Program-made: the position numbers and the translations under genes
The notes under the pieces: model-generated
Databases searched by the model: none
What the model saw: the letters and a program-made list of their open reading frames with translations, nothing else
Told to the model about the DNA's origin: nothing
In this document: piece after piece, positions 30,066-39,624 of the stretch
How the letters are laid out: the number at the start of each line of letters is the position of its first letter
How positions within the stretch are numbered: position 1 is the stretch's first letter
Assembly: GCA_947498985.1 (NCBI GenBank)
Contig: CANMMF010000003.1
Coordinates: 248,001-312,000 of the forward strand
Direction of reading: 5' to 3'
DNA: 64,000 bases
DNA from: an uncultured Paracoccaceae bacterium
GTDB lineage: Bacteria > Pseudomonadota > Alphaproteobacteria > Rhodobacterales > Rhodobacteraceae

Positions 30066-30405
30066 GCGTGTTTTTGGTCATGTCACCTGGGTGTTGTCGA
30101 GAGTGGATGCGCGGTGGCGGGTGCAATTGCTGGCGCGCCCGGGGGTCGGCTCGGGTCCGGATGGCGCGGCTCCGCTGCAAAGCGCCTGACGGGTCAGATC
30201 GCGGCTTTGCGCGACGCGGGGCTGTCCACCAGATCCGCGCATCCTGGGTCTGTCCCGGAAGAGGCGCGCCGTCCGTCTTCGAGGCGTGCTGTCATGCGAC
30301 GCGGGCTGGCCTATCCCCGAGGGTCACGCCGCACACATGGTGTCAAGCTTGTTGCGCCGAGCCCGCGCGCCGCTTCATCCGGCCTGTCGCAGCAGCCCGG
30401 CCATG
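30066..30405. other. 340-bp gap without a recognised gene
   Basis: Between the MFS gene and the P-II-like gene. Several short open frames run through it on the plus strand, but none has a ribosome site or family motif. No repeat, hairpin with T-run or RNA motif was recognised. It presumably contains the MFS gene promoter and the 3' untranslated region of the sbtA/P-II unit. Confidence 0.5.
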
Positions 30406-30717
30406 TCAGAACCGTTCGGCGCGCACCACGTCGCAATCGGTGACGCAGACCACGCCGATATGTTTCTCGACCACCGCAAAGGCCGCATCCAGCAGCCCGT
30501 CGAGCTTGTCGGGATGGGTAATGCACACGACCTGCACCAGCCCGGTGCCACGGCTGATCTGGCCTTCGCGGCTCCACTGGCCCGACCGCCCGAACCCGCC
30601 CAGCACCGGCAGCACCGACCAGCCGGTCACACCTGCCCCTTTCAGCGCTTCGGTCAGACGCCGTTCCATCACCTTTTCGATGGTGATCTCCACCCGTTTC
30701 GCCTTGTGGGTCTGCAT
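30406..30717 (-). CDS. P-II-like protein, SbtB type
   Basis: 103 aa ferredoxin-like P-II fold: AKRVEITIEKVMERRLTEALKGAG, a short glycine-rich T-loop (GGFGRSGQWSREGQ) and IGVVCVTDCDVVRAERF at the C-terminus. The PII signature Tyr of GlnB is absent. It begins 3 nt after the sbtA-like stop, with GGAGG inside the end of sbtA, so they are co-translated. In cyanobacteria SbtB binds adenine nucleotides and regulates the bicarbonate transporter SbtA; the same partnership is inferred here. The two C-terminal cysteines (VCVTDC) might act in redox control. Confidence 0.75.
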   Translation of the reverse strand: MQTHKAKRVEITIEKVMERRLTEALKGAGVTGWSVLPVLGGFGRSGQWSREGQISRGTGLVQVVCITHPDKLDGLLDAAFAVVEKHIGVVCVTDCDVVRAERF

Positions 30718-30720
30718 GTC

Positions 30721-31686
30721 TCAGCCTCCGGTCAGGGTCTGGGCCACCGCCAGGTAGAGCGGGATGCCGACGGTCAGGTTAAACGGGAATGTGATGGCAA
30801 GCGAGAGGGTCAGGTAGATCGACGGATTGGCCTGCGGCACCGCCACGCGCATCGCGGCGGGCACGGCAATATAGGAGGCCGAGGCGCTCAGCACCATCAG
30901 CAGCATCACACCGCCCGTTGAGAGCCCCAGGAGCAGCCCCGCCGCAAGCCCGGCGCTGGCTCCGGCCAGCGGCATCAGGATGCCGAAGCCGATGGCGCCG
31001 CGGTCGAGCACGCCCGCTTCGCGCAGCCCGCGCCCGGCGATCAGCCCCATATCCAGCAGAAACAGGCACAGCACACCCTGGAACGGGTTCACGATGAAGC
31101 TCGCGATCTTGTCGAGCCCGTCCTGCCCGGTGATCGCGCCGATGGCAAAGGCGCCGAGCAGCAGCACAATCGAGCCGTTGAGCAGGATCTCGCGCCAGAG
31201 ATCGGAGCCCATGTCGGCCGATCCCTGACCGCGCGAAATGAGCCAGAGCGCCGAGAGGATGGCGGGCGCCTCCATCGCGGCGGCGACGGCGACCATGTAG
31301 CCTTCGGAGGCAATGCCCGCGTCGCTCAGCACCGACGAGGCGGCCACAAAGGTCACGATGGAGATCGAGCCGTAATGCCCGGCGACCGCGGCGGCGTCGG
31401 TGCGGCTCATGCCCGAGAGCGCGCGCAGCATGCCGAAGGCCACCAGCGGCAGCGCGAAGGAAAGGAGGATGCCCGCGACCAGCGTGGCCCCCAGCGTGAC
31501 GTCGATGCCGTGATCAGACACGCTCACCCCGCCTTTGAACCCGATGGCAAAGAGCAGGTAGATCGACATCCCCTTGGCCACCGCCTCGGGCACCGAGAGG
31601 TCGGAGCGCGCAAGTGCCGCCCCGAGGCCCAGCACAAAGGACAACACGATGGGCGAGAGCAGATTGTCGGCGGCGAGTTGCAACAT
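30721..31686 (-). CDS. SbtA-like sodium-dependent bicarbonate transporter
   Basis: 321 aa integral membrane protein with about 10 segments in two inverted halves. Conserved GFKGGVSVSDHG near TM2, the helix-break motif GHYGSISIVTFVAA in the first half and LSASASYIAVPAAMR in the second half fit the SbtA (DUF897) family. Start ATG 31686 (MLQLAADNLLSPIVLSF); a long upstream open frame is spurious. In cyanobacteria SbtA imports HCO3- with Na+; heterotroph homologues may serve anaplerotic carbon supply or another anion. Adjacent SbtB-like regulator supports the family. Confidence 0.78.
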   Translation of the reverse strand: MLQLAADNLLSPIVLSFVLGLGAALARSDLSVPEAVAKGMSIYLLFAIGFKGGVSVSDHGIDVTLGATLVAGILLSFALPLVAFGMLRALSGMSRTDAAAVAGHYGSISIVTFVAASSVLSDAGIASEGYMVAVAAAMEAPAILSALWLISRGQGSADMGSDLWREILLNGSIVLLLGAFAIGAITGQDGLDKIASFIVNPFQGVLCLFLLDMGLIAGRGLREAGVLDRGAIGFGILMPLAGASAGLAAGLLLGLSTGGVMLLMVLSASASYIAVPAAMRVAVPQANPSIYLTLSLAITFPFNLTVGIPLYLAVAQTLTGG

Positions 31687-31992
31687 GTCTTTGGATCCCT
31701 GTCCCGGCGTCGCCGCAGTTAGCGGGGCGGACGGCGGGAACTCAAGGGCTAAACCGGCGGGCGGAGGGCATGTGCGGTTGGTTCGGGGGAGGCGGGGCTG
31801 GCGGGTGCGGAGGATGATGCATGTGCCTGTCGCAGAGCCGAGCGTGCGTTTGCGGCTTGCACATGACGGCGCCAGATGCTGCGGCCGATATGCCCTGCTG
31901 GACGCCGCGAGACCGCGGCTGCTGCGTTGGTCCTTCTCGGAGCAGACGGGCACCCGACAGCGTGCGCGTGGCGCGGCCCTATCCGCGCAGGC
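31687..31992. other. 306-bp gap upstream of nosR
   Basis: Divergent region between sbtA and nosR. No gene, repeat or RNA motif recognised. Short plus-strand open frames here lack ribosome sites. The nosR-proximal end carries the NNR-type box listed separately; the sbtA promoter must lie at the left end but no clear -35/-10 was seen. Confidence 0.5.
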
Positions 31993-32006
31993 TTGACGTT
32001 GGTTAA
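31993..32006 (+). promoter_or_regulatory. NNR/FNR-type box upstream of nosR
   Basis: TTGACGTTGGTTAA, an inverted repeat TTGAC-N4-GTTAA of the Crp/Fnr type, identical to the box before norC. It ends 35 nt before the nosR ATG. AACACT (32027-32032) is a possible -10. An activator centred at -41.5 would place the transcript start at about 32041, one base before the ATG, implying a leaderless mRNA. Confidence 0.8.
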
Positions 32007-32041
32007 GGACGGCGCGCGCGCTTCGGAACACTCTGCGTGTC

Positions 32042-34186
32042 ATGAGGCCGCTGTCATCTCTGTTCGCCGGATTTCTGCTCTGGCTGTCGCTGCTGTGCCT
32101 TGCCGCACCGCAGGCTGCGGCGCAGGACTTGCCCCGGTTTCTGGCCGATCTGGCACCGGACGCCTTTGTCGACGGCGCTGACGGGTTTGGCCCGATGCGC
32201 GACGACATCGCCGCGGCCCCGGTGCTCAGGAACGGAGAAACGGTCGCCTGGATCTTCCTGACCTCGGATTTTGTGGGCACCACCGGCTATTCCGGCAAAC
32301 CGATCCACGTGGTGGCCGCGATCTCGGCGGACGCGGTGCTGACCGCGGCACATCTGGTGGAGCATTCCGAACCCATCGTGCTCATCGGCATTCCGGACGC
32401 CAAGATGCGCGCGCTGACCGAAAGCTATGCGGGGCTCGATCTCAGGGCCGAAGCCGCGTCGGGCGGCTCGGCGCATGATCTCGACATCATATCGGGCGCC
32501 ACGGTCACGGTGATGGTGATCGACGATTCGCTTGTTCGGGCCGGGCTCAAGGTTGCGCGTGCGCTGGGTCTGGGCGGGCTGGCGCCAGCGACCCCCGAAG
32601 CGCCTGCGCGCGAAATCGACATGGCGCAGGCAGAGACGCGCGACTGGACCACGCTGTCCGGCGACGGCTCGATCCGGCGGCTGACGCTGGATATCGGCCA
32701 GATCAACGCGGCCTTTGCGCAAACCGGCGACGAGCGCGCCATCGCGCGGCCCGAAGCGGGCGCGCCCGACGACACCTATATCGATCTGCAGGCCGCGCTT
32801 GTGAGCGTGCCCAGCATCGGCCGCAGCCTGCTGGGCGCGCGGGAATACGCGAACCTGACGGACTGGCTCGCCCCCGGGGAACACGCGTTGCTGCTGCTGG
32901 GGCGCGGGGCCTATTCCTTCAAGGGGTCGGGCTATGTGCGCGGCGGCATCTTCGACCGGTTCCAGCTGATCCAGGGCGATGTCTCGGCGCGGTTTTTCGA
33001 CAAGCAGCACAGGCGCGTGCTGGATCTCGCGGCCCCGGACGCGCCCAGTTTCACCGAACTGGATCTCTTCCGGATCCCGGCGGATATCGGGTTCGATCCC
33101 GCCCAGCCATTCCGCATCCAGCTTTTGGCGCAGCGCGCGGTGGGTGCGGTGGACAAGACCTTTCTGACCTTCGATCTGGCCTACCGCCTGCCCGAGACCT
33201 ACCTGCTGCCCGCAGCCCCGGTGGCCGTGGTGCCGGACGATCAGCAATCGGAGGCCGAGGCAAAAGCCGCGCTCTGGCAGCGCATCTGGAGCGACAAGAC
33301 CTATCAGATCGCCGGGCTGGCGGTGATGCTCACCGTGCTGACGGGCGTCTTCTTCTTCCAGATGCAGGCCACACGGCACGAGCGCGCGTTTTTCTGGTTC
33401 CGCATGGGGTTTCTGACGGTCAGCCTTGTCTGGCTCGGCTGGATGATGAACGCGCAGCTCTCGGTGGTGAACCTGATGGCCCTCGCCGGTGCGCTGCGCA
33501 CCGATTTCACCTGGGACGCCTTCCTGCTGGATCCGCTCGTTTTCATCCAGTGGTTCGCGGTGGCTGCCGCGTTGCTGTTCTGGGGGCGCGGGGCCTATTG
33601 CGGCTGGCTCTGCCCGTTTGGCGCGCTGCAGGAACTGACCAACCGCATCGGGCGCGCGTTCAAAATCCCGCAGGTCGAGCTGCCCTGGGGCCTGCACGAG
33701 CGGCTCTGGGCACTGAAATACATGATCTTTCTGGGGCTCTTCGGCGTCTCTCTCGCCTCGATCCCGGCAGCGGAGAAACTGGCCGAGGTGGAGCCCTTCA
33801 AGACCGCGATCATCCTCAAATTTGTGCGCGACTGGCCGTTTGTGGTTTTCGCGGTGCTGCTGCTCCTCGCGGGGCTCTTCGTCGAGCGGTTCTATTGCCG
33901 CTATCTCTGCCCGCTGGGTGCTGCGCTGGCGATCCCGGCACGGATGCGGATGTTCGACTGGCTCAAGCGCTACCAGACCTGTGGCAGCCCCTGCCAGACC
34001 TGCGCCAATGAATGCCCGGTGGCGGCGATCCATCCCACCGGAGAGATCAATCCGAACGAATGCGTGAACTGCCTGCATTGCCAGGTGCTCTACCAGTCCG
34101 AGGCCAAATGCCCGGTGGTGATCCGACAATTGAAGCGACGCGCGGCGGTGGCACAGGCCCCCGCTGCCGGGGCGGCTGCCGAGTAA
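32042..34186 (+). CDS. nosR: NosR, membrane-bound flavo-iron-sulfur regulator/electron donor for N2O reductase
   Basis: 714 aa. N-terminal signal/TM segment, then a periplasmic FMN-binding domain with flavinylation motif DIISGATVT (Thr target). Several TM segments follow from about residue 420, and [14 protein letters not shown] and CRYLCPLGA motifs lie on the cytoplasmic side. The 4Fe-4S clusters sit at the C-terminus ([27 protein letters not shown]). NosR is required for NosZ activity and nos expression and probably passes electrons to NosZ. First gene of nosRZDFYLX plus cytochrome; no Shine-Dalgarno before ATG 32042. Confidence 0.95.
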   Translation: MRPLSSLFAGFLLWLSLLCLAAPQAAAQDLPRFLADLAPDAFVDGADGFGPMRDDIAAAPVLRNGETVAWIFLTSDFVGTTGYSGKPIHVVAAISADAVLTAAHLVEHSEPIVLIGIPDAKMRALTESYAGLDLRAEAASGGSAHDLDIISGATVTVMVIDDSLVRAGLKVARALGLGGLAPATPEAPAREIDMAQAETRDWTTLSGDGSIRRLTLDIGQINAAFAQTGDERAIARPEAGAPDDTYIDLQAALVSVPSIGRSLLGAREYANLTDWLAPGEHALLLLGRGAYSFKGSGYVRGGIFDRFQLIQGDVSARFFDKQHRRVLDLAAPDAPSFTELDLFRIPADIGFDPAQPFRIQLLAQRAVGAVDKTFLTFDLAYRLPETYLLPAAPVAVVPDDQQSEAEAKAALWQRIWSDKTYQIAGLAVMLTVLTGVFFFQMQATRHERAFFWFRMGFLTVSLVWLGWMMNAQLSVVNLMALAGALRTDFTWDAFLLDPLVFIQWFAVAAALLFWGRGAYCGWLCPFGALQELTNRIGRAFKIPQVELPWGLHERLWALKYMIFLGLFGVSLASIPAAEKLAEVEPFKTAIILKFVRDWPFVVFAVLLLLAGLFVERFYCRYLCPLGAALAIPARMRMFDWLKRYQTCGSPCQTCANECPVAAIHPTGEINPNECVNCLHCQVLYQSEAKCPVVIRQLKRRAAVAQAPAAGAAAE

Positions 34187-34221
34187 GGCCGCAACCAGAA
34201 GTCTGTAAGGAAGGAAAGACG

Positions 34222-36114
34222 ATGGACAAGAAGACAGAGAGTTTCAGGGTATCACGCAGGGGCCTTCTGGGCGCCACCGCAACCGGTGCCGTCGTGGCCT
34301 CGACCGGGATCGGCGCGGGGCTTCTGGGCGGTGCGACACCGGTGCAGGCGGCAGGCGATGCCGCTTTGGCACCCGGTGAGCTCGATGAGTATTACGGCTT
34401 CTGGTCTTCGGGCCAGACCGGAGAGCTGCGCATTCTGGGTGTGCCATCGATGCGCGAATTCATGCGTGTGCCGGTCTTCAACCGCTGCTCGGCCACCGGC
34501 TGGGGCCAGACCAACGAAAGCCTCAAGGTGCTGACCGAGGGGCTCTTGCCGGAAACCAGGGCGTATCTGGCGGCGCAGGGCAAGGTCACCTACGACAATG
34601 GCGACCTGCACCACCCGCATATGTCCTTCACCGATGGCACCTATGACGGGCGTTATCTGTTCATGAACGACAAGGCCAACACCCGCGTCGCCCGGGTGCG
34701 CTGCGACGTGATGAAATGCGACAAGATCATCGAGATCCCCAACGCCCATGACATCCACGGCATGCGCCCGCAGAAATATCCGCGCACAGGCTATGTCTTT
34801 GCCAATGGCGAGCACGAGGCGCCGCTGGTCAATGACGGCGAGGTGCTGGACGACCCCAGCCAGTACGTCAACATCTTCACCGCCATCGACGGCGACACGA
34901 TGGAGATCGCCTGGCAGGTGATCGTCTCGGGCAACCTCGATAACACCGACTGCGATTATCAGGGCAAATACGCCTTCTCGACCTCGTATAACTCGGAGAT
35001 GGGCATGACCCTCGCCGAGATGACCGAGAACGAGCTGGATCACGTGGTTGTCTTCAACATCGCCGAGATCGAGGCGGGGATCGCCGCGGGCGATTATCAG
35101 GAGCTCAAGGGCGTCAAGGTGATCGACGGGCGCAAGGGGCAGAACAAGAACTACACCCGCTACATCCCGATCCCCAACTCGCCGCACGGCATCAACACCG
35201 CACCCGACAAGAAGCACGTGATGATCAACGGCAAGCTCAGCCCGACCGTGTCGGTGATGGATGTCGAAAAGCTCGACGACGTGTTTGCCGGTGCCGACCC
35301 GCGCTCCTGTATCGTGGCCGAGCCCGAACTGGGTCTTGGCCCGCTTCACACCGCGTTTGACGGCAAGGGCAACTGCTTTACCACGCTGTTTCTCGACAGT
35401 CAGGTGGTCAAGTGGAACATCGACAAGGCGCTGGCGGGCGAAGACCCGATCCTCGAAAAGGTCGATGTGCATTACCAGCCGGGCCACAACTCCACCTCCA
35501 TGGGTGAGACCGCGGAAGCGGATGGCAAGTGGCTGATCTCGATGAACAAGTTCTCGAAAGACCGGTTCCTGAATGTCGGCCCCCTGAAGCCCGAGAACGA
35601 ACAGCTCATCGACATCACCGCCGACAGGATGGCCGTGGTGCATGACGGCCCGACCTTTGCGGAGCCGCATGACAGCATCATCGTGCGCCGCGACATCGTG
35701 AACCCGGTCAACCTGTGGGACCGCAACGACCCAACCTGGGAAGACGCCCGCAAACAGGCCGAGGCCGATGGTGTCGATCTGGACTGGGGTGCCGATGAGC
35801 CGATCCGGGACGGCAACAAGGTGCGGGTCTACATGCATTCGGTCGCGCCCACGTTCTCGATGGAGAAATTCACCGTCAAGCAGGGTGACGAGGTCACGAT
35901 CTACATCACCAACCAGGACGATATCGACGATGTGACCCACGGCTTTTGTCTGGCCAATTTCGGTGTCGCGATGGAGGTGGCGCCGCAGGCCACCGCCTCA
36001 GTTACCTTTGTGGCCGAACGGCCCGGCGTGCACTGGTTCTACTGTCAGTGGTTCTGCCACGCGCTGCATATGGAGATGCGCGGCCGGATGTTTGTCGAGC
36101 CGCGGGCGACCTGA
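34222..36114 (+). CDS. nosZ: nitrous-oxide reductase, clade I (Tat-exported)
   Basis: 630 aa from ATG 34222 with AAGGAAGGA upstream. Twin-arginine signal [10 protein letters not shown], cleaved near VQAAG. The N-terminal beta-propeller holds CuZ ligands in [36 protein letters not shown] and EPHD. The C-terminal cupredoxin carries CuA ligands Cys608, Cys612, His616, Met619 ([12 protein letters not shown]). It reduces N2O to N2 in the periplasm. The Tat signal marks clade I, consistent with nosR and nosX in the same operon. Confidence 0.97.
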   Translation: MDKKTESFRVSRRGLLGATATGAVVASTGIGAGLLGGATPVQAAGDAALAPGELDEYYGFWSSGQTGELRILGVPSMREFMRVPVFNRCSATGWGQTNESLKVLTEGLLPETRAYLAAQGKVTYDNGDLHHPHMSFTDGTYDGRYLFMNDKANTRVARVRCDVMKCDKIIEIPNAHDIHGMRPQKYPRTGYVFANGEHEAPLVNDGEVLDDPSQYVNIFTAIDGDTMEIAWQVIVSGNLDNTDCDYQGKYAFSTSYNSEMGMTLAEMTENELDHVVVFNIAEIEAGIAAGDYQELKGVKVIDGRKGQNKNYTRYIPIPNSPHGINTAPDKKHVMINGKLSPTVSVMDVEKLDDVFAGADPRSCIVAEPELGLGPLHTAFDGKGNCFTTLFLDSQVVKWNIDKALAGEDPILEKVDVHYQPGHNSTSMGETAEADGKWLISMNKFSKDRFLNVGPLKPENEQLIDITADRMAVVHDGPTFAEPHDSIIVRRDIVNPVNLWDRNDPTWEDARKQAEADGVDLDWGADEPIRDGNKVRVYMHSVAPTFSMEKFTVKQGDEVTIYITNQDDIDDVTHGFCLANFGVAMEVAPQATASVTFVAERPGVHWFYCQWFCHALHMEMRGRMFVEPRAT

Positions 36115-36117
36115 GCC

Positions 36118-37389
36118 ATGCGCCGCTGGCTCGCCCTTCTTGCGATCTGCCTTGCCCTGCCGCTTGCGGCGGAGGAGGTGCAGGTTGCGCCGGGCGGGCT
36201 GGCTCACGCGATTGCAGAGGCGCGGGACGGCGACGTCCTGCGCCTTGCGCCGGGGATGTATGCCGGGCCCGTTGTGCTGGACCGGGCGCTGACGCTCGAA
36301 GGCGGCGGTGCCGCGCATATCGATGCGGGCGGCACCGGCTCGGTGATCACCGTGACGGCCGGGGATGCGGTGGTGCGCGGGCTGATCCTGACCGGTTCAG
36401 GCGACAGCCACGAGACCATCGACAGCGGCGTGCAACTGACCAAGACCGCGCATCGCGCGGTGGTCGAGAACAACGTCCTGCGCGGCAATCTCTATGGCAT
36501 CGACATTCACGGCGCGAAGGACGCAGCCGTCACGGCCAACGTGATCGAGGGTCGACAGGATCCGAAAATGAACCGGCGCGGCAATGGCGTCTATGTCTGG
36601 AACGCGCCGGGCGCGGAAGTGCGCGGCAACGACATCCGCTGGGGCCGCGACGGGATCTTTGTGAATTCCTCCAAACGCAACGTGTTTTCCGGCAATGAAT
36701 TCAGGGACCTGCGCTTTGGCGTGCATTACATGTATGCCGATGACAGCGAGGTGTCGGGCAATCTGTCCATCGGAAATCATCTGGGCTTTGCGGTGATGTT
36801 CTCCACGCGTGTGCGGGTCACCGACAATGTCTCGCTCGACGATCGCGACCACGGGGTGATGCTGAACTACGCCAACCGCAGCGTGATCGAGGGCAACCTG
36901 GTGCGCGCCGGTCCGCGCTTCGGCGGGCCCGAGAAATGCGCGTTTCTCTATAACAGTCACCGCAACAGCTTTGCCGGGAACCGGTTCGAGGGCTGCGGCA
37001 TCGGCATCCATTTCACCGCCGGATCGGACCGCAATCAGATCACCGGCAACGCCTTTGTCGGCAACCGCAGCCAGGTCAAATACGTCTCGACCAGCTGGGA
37101 CGAATGGTCGGTCGAGGGGCGCGGCAATTACTGGTCGGATTTCGCCGCCTACGATCTGGACGGCGACGGGCGCGCGGATGTGCCCTACCGGCCCAATGAC
37201 AGCATGGATCACGTGCTCTGGACGCAACCGGCGGCCAAGCTGCTGATGGGCTCTCCGGCGGTGCAACTGGTGCGCTGGTCGCAACAGGCCTTTCCGGCGC
37301 TGCTGCCCGGCGGTGTGATCGACAGTTTCGCGCTGATGCAACCGGTAAAGATCGCGCTGCCCGAGGGCGTGCAGGAGGATGGATCATGA
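36118..37389 (+). CDS. nosD: NosD, periplasmic copper-site maturation protein
   Basis: 423 aa with an N-terminal signal peptide (MRRWLALLAICLALPLAA) and a right-handed parallel beta-helix built of repeated N-x-x-x-G strands (VVENNVLRGNLYGIDIHG and similar, residues ~110-320), the CASH/NosD family. It works with the NosFY ABC transporter to build the CuZ cluster of NosZ. It starts 3 nt after nosZ and overlaps nosF by ATGA, so it is in a tightly coupled operon. Confidence 0.93.
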   Translation: MRRWLALLAICLALPLAAEEVQVAPGGLAHAIAEARDGDVLRLAPGMYAGPVVLDRALTLEGGGAAHIDAGGTGSVITVTAGDAVVRGLILTGSGDSHETIDSGVQLTKTAHRAVVENNVLRGNLYGIDIHGAKDAAVTANVIEGRQDPKMNRRGNGVYVWNAPGAEVRGNDIRWGRDGIFVNSSKRNVFSGNEFRDLRFGVHYMYADDSEVSGNLSIGNHLGFAVMFSTRVRVTDNVSLDDRDHGVMLNYANRSVIEGNLVRAGPRFGGPEKCAFLYNSHRNSFAGNRFEGCGIGIHFTAGSDRNQITGNAFVGNRSQVKYVSTSWDEWSVEGRGNYWSDFAAYDLDGDGRADVPYRPNDSMDHVLWTQPAAKLLMGSPAVQLVRWSQQAFPALLPGGVIDSFALMQPVKIALPEGVQEDGS

Positions 37390-38282
37390 CCGCGACGCTC
37401 ACCTGTTCCGGGGTGGTCAAGATACGCTCCGGCGCCCGCGTTCTCGACGGTATCTCGCTCAGCGTCGCAGAGGGCGCGCGCGTGGCGCTGCTGGGTCATA
37501 ACGGCGCTGGCAAATCGACGCTGATCAAGGCGATCCTCGGACTGACCCGGCTCGATGGCGGAGAGATCGCGATCTGTGGCCACGCCCCCGGCACCGGTCC
37601 GGCCCGCGCCGCCGTGGCCTATCTGCCCGAAGCGGTGGCCTTTCAGGGCGCGCTGACGGGCCGCGAGGTGTTGCGGATGCTTGCCGCTCTGTCGGGTGAA
37701 GGCCGCGCAGAGACCGGCGCGCTGCTCGAGCGCGTGGGGCTCTCCAAGGCCGCAGACCGCCGCATCGCCACCTATTCCAAGGGCATGCGGCAACGGCTGG
37801 GTCTGGCGCAGGTGCTGCTTGGCAGGCCACAGCTCGCGCTGCTCGACGAGCCCACAAGCGGGCTCGATCCGGTGTCGCGCCACGATCTTTACCGCATCAT
37901 CGACGATCTGGCCGCCCACGGCACAGCGGTGCTGATCGCCAGCCACGCCCTGACCGAGGTCGAGGCGCGCACCGACCGCATCGCCATCCTGCGCGACGGG
38001 CGTCTGGTGGCCGATGACACTTTGCCCGCGCTGGCCCGCGCGGCGGGGCTGCCCATCGTCATGCGCGTGCGCGCCGATGCCCGCGAAAATGCCGACCGGA
38101 TTGCGGCGGCAACCGGCGGCGCGCGCGTCAACGGCACCTCGGTCGAGATCCGCTGCCCGGCGGAGGACAAGATGCAGGCGCTGCACCACCTGTCGGGTCT
38201 GGGGCCTGCGGTGGCCGATATCGACATCACGCCGCCGGGGCTCGAGGACCTCTACTGCCACTACTCGGGAGACCACATATGA
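37386..38282 (+). CDS. nosF: NosF, ABC transporter ATPase
   Basis: 298 aa. Walker A GHNGAGKST (about 38-46), signature YSKGMRQRLGLAQ, Walker B LALLDEPTSGLD and the H-loop ASHALTE. Cytoplasmic ATPase of the NosFY transporter, which energises CuZ assembly through NosD, probably by exporting a sulfur species. Both ends overlap neighbours (ATGA with nosD and nosY). Confidence 0.95.
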   Translation: MTATLTCSGVVKIRSGARVLDGISLSVAEGARVALLGHNGAGKSTLIKAILGLTRLDGGEIAICGHAPGTGPARAAVAYLPEAVAFQGALTGREVLRMLAALSGEGRAETGALLERVGLSKAADRRIATYSKGMRQRLGLAQVLLGRPQLALLDEPTSGLDPVSRHDLYRIIDDLAAHGTAVLIASHALTEVEARTDRIAILRDGRLVADDTLPALARAAGLPIVMRVRADARENADRIAAATGGARVNGTSVEIRCPAEDKMQALHHLSGLGPAVADIDITPPGLEDLYCHYSGDHI

Positions 38283-39109
38283 GCGCGCCGACCCGTATCC
38301 GCGCCATCGCCCGCGCCGAAGCGCTGGTGCTGCGCCGCAACCGATGGCTCTTTGTGGCGACCGGCATCATGGTGGTCTTTGCGGTCGCCCTGTCTCTGGC
38401 GGGCAGCGCGCCGACGGGCACTCTGGGCGTCGACAAGCTGACCGTGTCGGTGGCCTCGATGACGACGCTGGCGGTCTATCTCATTCCGCTGCTGGCGCTG
38501 CTCATCTCGTTCGACGCGGTGGCGGGCGAGCGGGATCGCGGCGCGCTGGGGCTGATCCTGTCCTATCCCGCCAGCCGGGCGGAGATCCTGCTGGGCAAGG
38601 CCGTGGCCCATGTGGCAGCCCTCGCCGTGGCGTGCGTTGTGGGCTTCGGCGTTGCGGGCGGCATCGCGGTGGCGCTGGGCGGGGCCGGGCCCGAAAGCCT
38701 GATGGCGTTGGCCCGGCTGATGGCGACATCGGTCCTGCTGGGCGCGGCTTTTGTGGCGCTGGGCTACCTGATCTCGGCGCTGGCGGGGTCATCGGCGGCG
38801 GCGGCGGGGCTGTCTGCCGCGCTCTGGCTGGTGTTTGTCGTGCTCTTCGATCTGGCGCTGCTGGCGGCGGTGGTCATGGATGGCGACGGCGCGTTCACGC
38901 GCATGGCGTTTCCCTGGGTGATGACCGCCAACCCCGCCGACGCCTTCCGGCTGTGGAACATCGCGGGCACCGAAACCGTGGCCATCGCCGCGGGCATGAC
39001 CGGGGCTGCCGACAGCCTGCCACGCTGGGCGGCGCCGCTGTCGCTGGCGCTGTGGCCGGTGCTTGGCTTCTGGCTGGCCCGCGCCGCATTCCGGAGGGTG
39101 GAGCCATGA
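38279..39109 (+). CDS. nosY: NosY, ABC transporter permease
   Basis: 276 aa with about six membrane helices; the N-terminal cytoplasmic segment IRAIARAEALVLRRNRW precedes TM1. VAGERDRGALGLILSYPASRAEILLGK between TM2 and TM3 is the ABC-2 permease coupling region. Partner of NosF. Overlaps nosF and nosL by 4 nt each, with identical ATGA junctions. Confidence 0.93.
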   Translation: MSAPTRIRAIARAEALVLRRNRWLFVATGIMVVFAVALSLAGSAPTGTLGVDKLTVSVASMTTLAVYLIPLLALLISFDAVAGERDRGALGLILSYPASRAEILLGKAVAHVAALAVACVVGFGVAGGIAVALGGAGPESLMALARLMATSVLLGAAFVALGYLISALAGSSAAAAGLSAALWLVFVVLFDLALLAAVVMDGDGAFTRMAFPWVMTANPADAFRLWNIAGTETVAIAAGMTGAADSLPRWAAPLSLALWPVLGFWLARAAFRRVEP

Positions 39110-39624
39110 GAACTGTCCTGCTGATCGCCGCCTTGGCCGGGCTCTGCGCCTGCCGGGACGAGGTTGCGCTGGCCCCGGATCCGGTTGCGCTGACCGAGGA
39201 GAATGTCAGCTTTTTCTGCCAGATGAACGTGCTGGAACATGGCGGCCCGAAGGCGCAGATCCATCTCGAAGGCCAGCCCGCGCCGCTTTTCTTTGCGCAG
39301 GTCCGCGATGCGGTGGCCTATCTCAAAAGCCCCGAGCGCGATGCCCGGATTCTGGCCACCTATGTCAGCGATATGGGCGCGGCGCCCGGCTGGCAAAGCC
39401 CCGGGGTCGAGAACTGGATCGCCTCCGACAGCGCGCATTTTGTGATCGAGGCCGGGGTGGCCGGTGGCATGGGTGCGCCCGAAGTTGTGCCTTTCGCCAG
39501 CAGGGGCGCGGCGCTGGCCTTTGCCAGCCGCTATGGCGGGCGCGTTGTCGCGCTGGCCGACATCCCCGACGGCGCGGTGCTGGGCCCCGTCGATCCCGAC
39601 ACCACACTGGAGGTGCCGCAATGA
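39106..39624 (+). CDS. nosL: NosL, copper chaperone lipoprotein for N2O reductase
   Basis: 172 aa from ATG 39106. Lipoprotein-type signal ending LCAC (candidate lipobox with Cys16). The FFCQMNVLEHGGPKAQI motif holds the conserved Cys-x-Met Cu(I) site of the NosL family. It delivers copper to apo-NosZ. It overlaps nosY and nosX by ATGA junctions. Anchored on the periplasmic face by inference from the signal. Confidence 0.93.
   Translation: MRTVLLIAALAGLCACRDEVALAPDPVALTEENVSFFCQMNVLEHGGPKAQIHLEGQPAPLFFAQVRDAVAYLKSPERDARILATYVSDMGAAPGWQSPGVENWIASDSAHFVIEAGVAGGMGAPEVVPFASRGAALAFASRYGGRVVALADIPDGAVLGPVDPDTTLEVPQ

Noticed and set aside
30068-30757. 229-codon plus-strand frame
   Set aside because: Runs through the gap and antisense to the P-II-like gene, with no ribosome site or motif.
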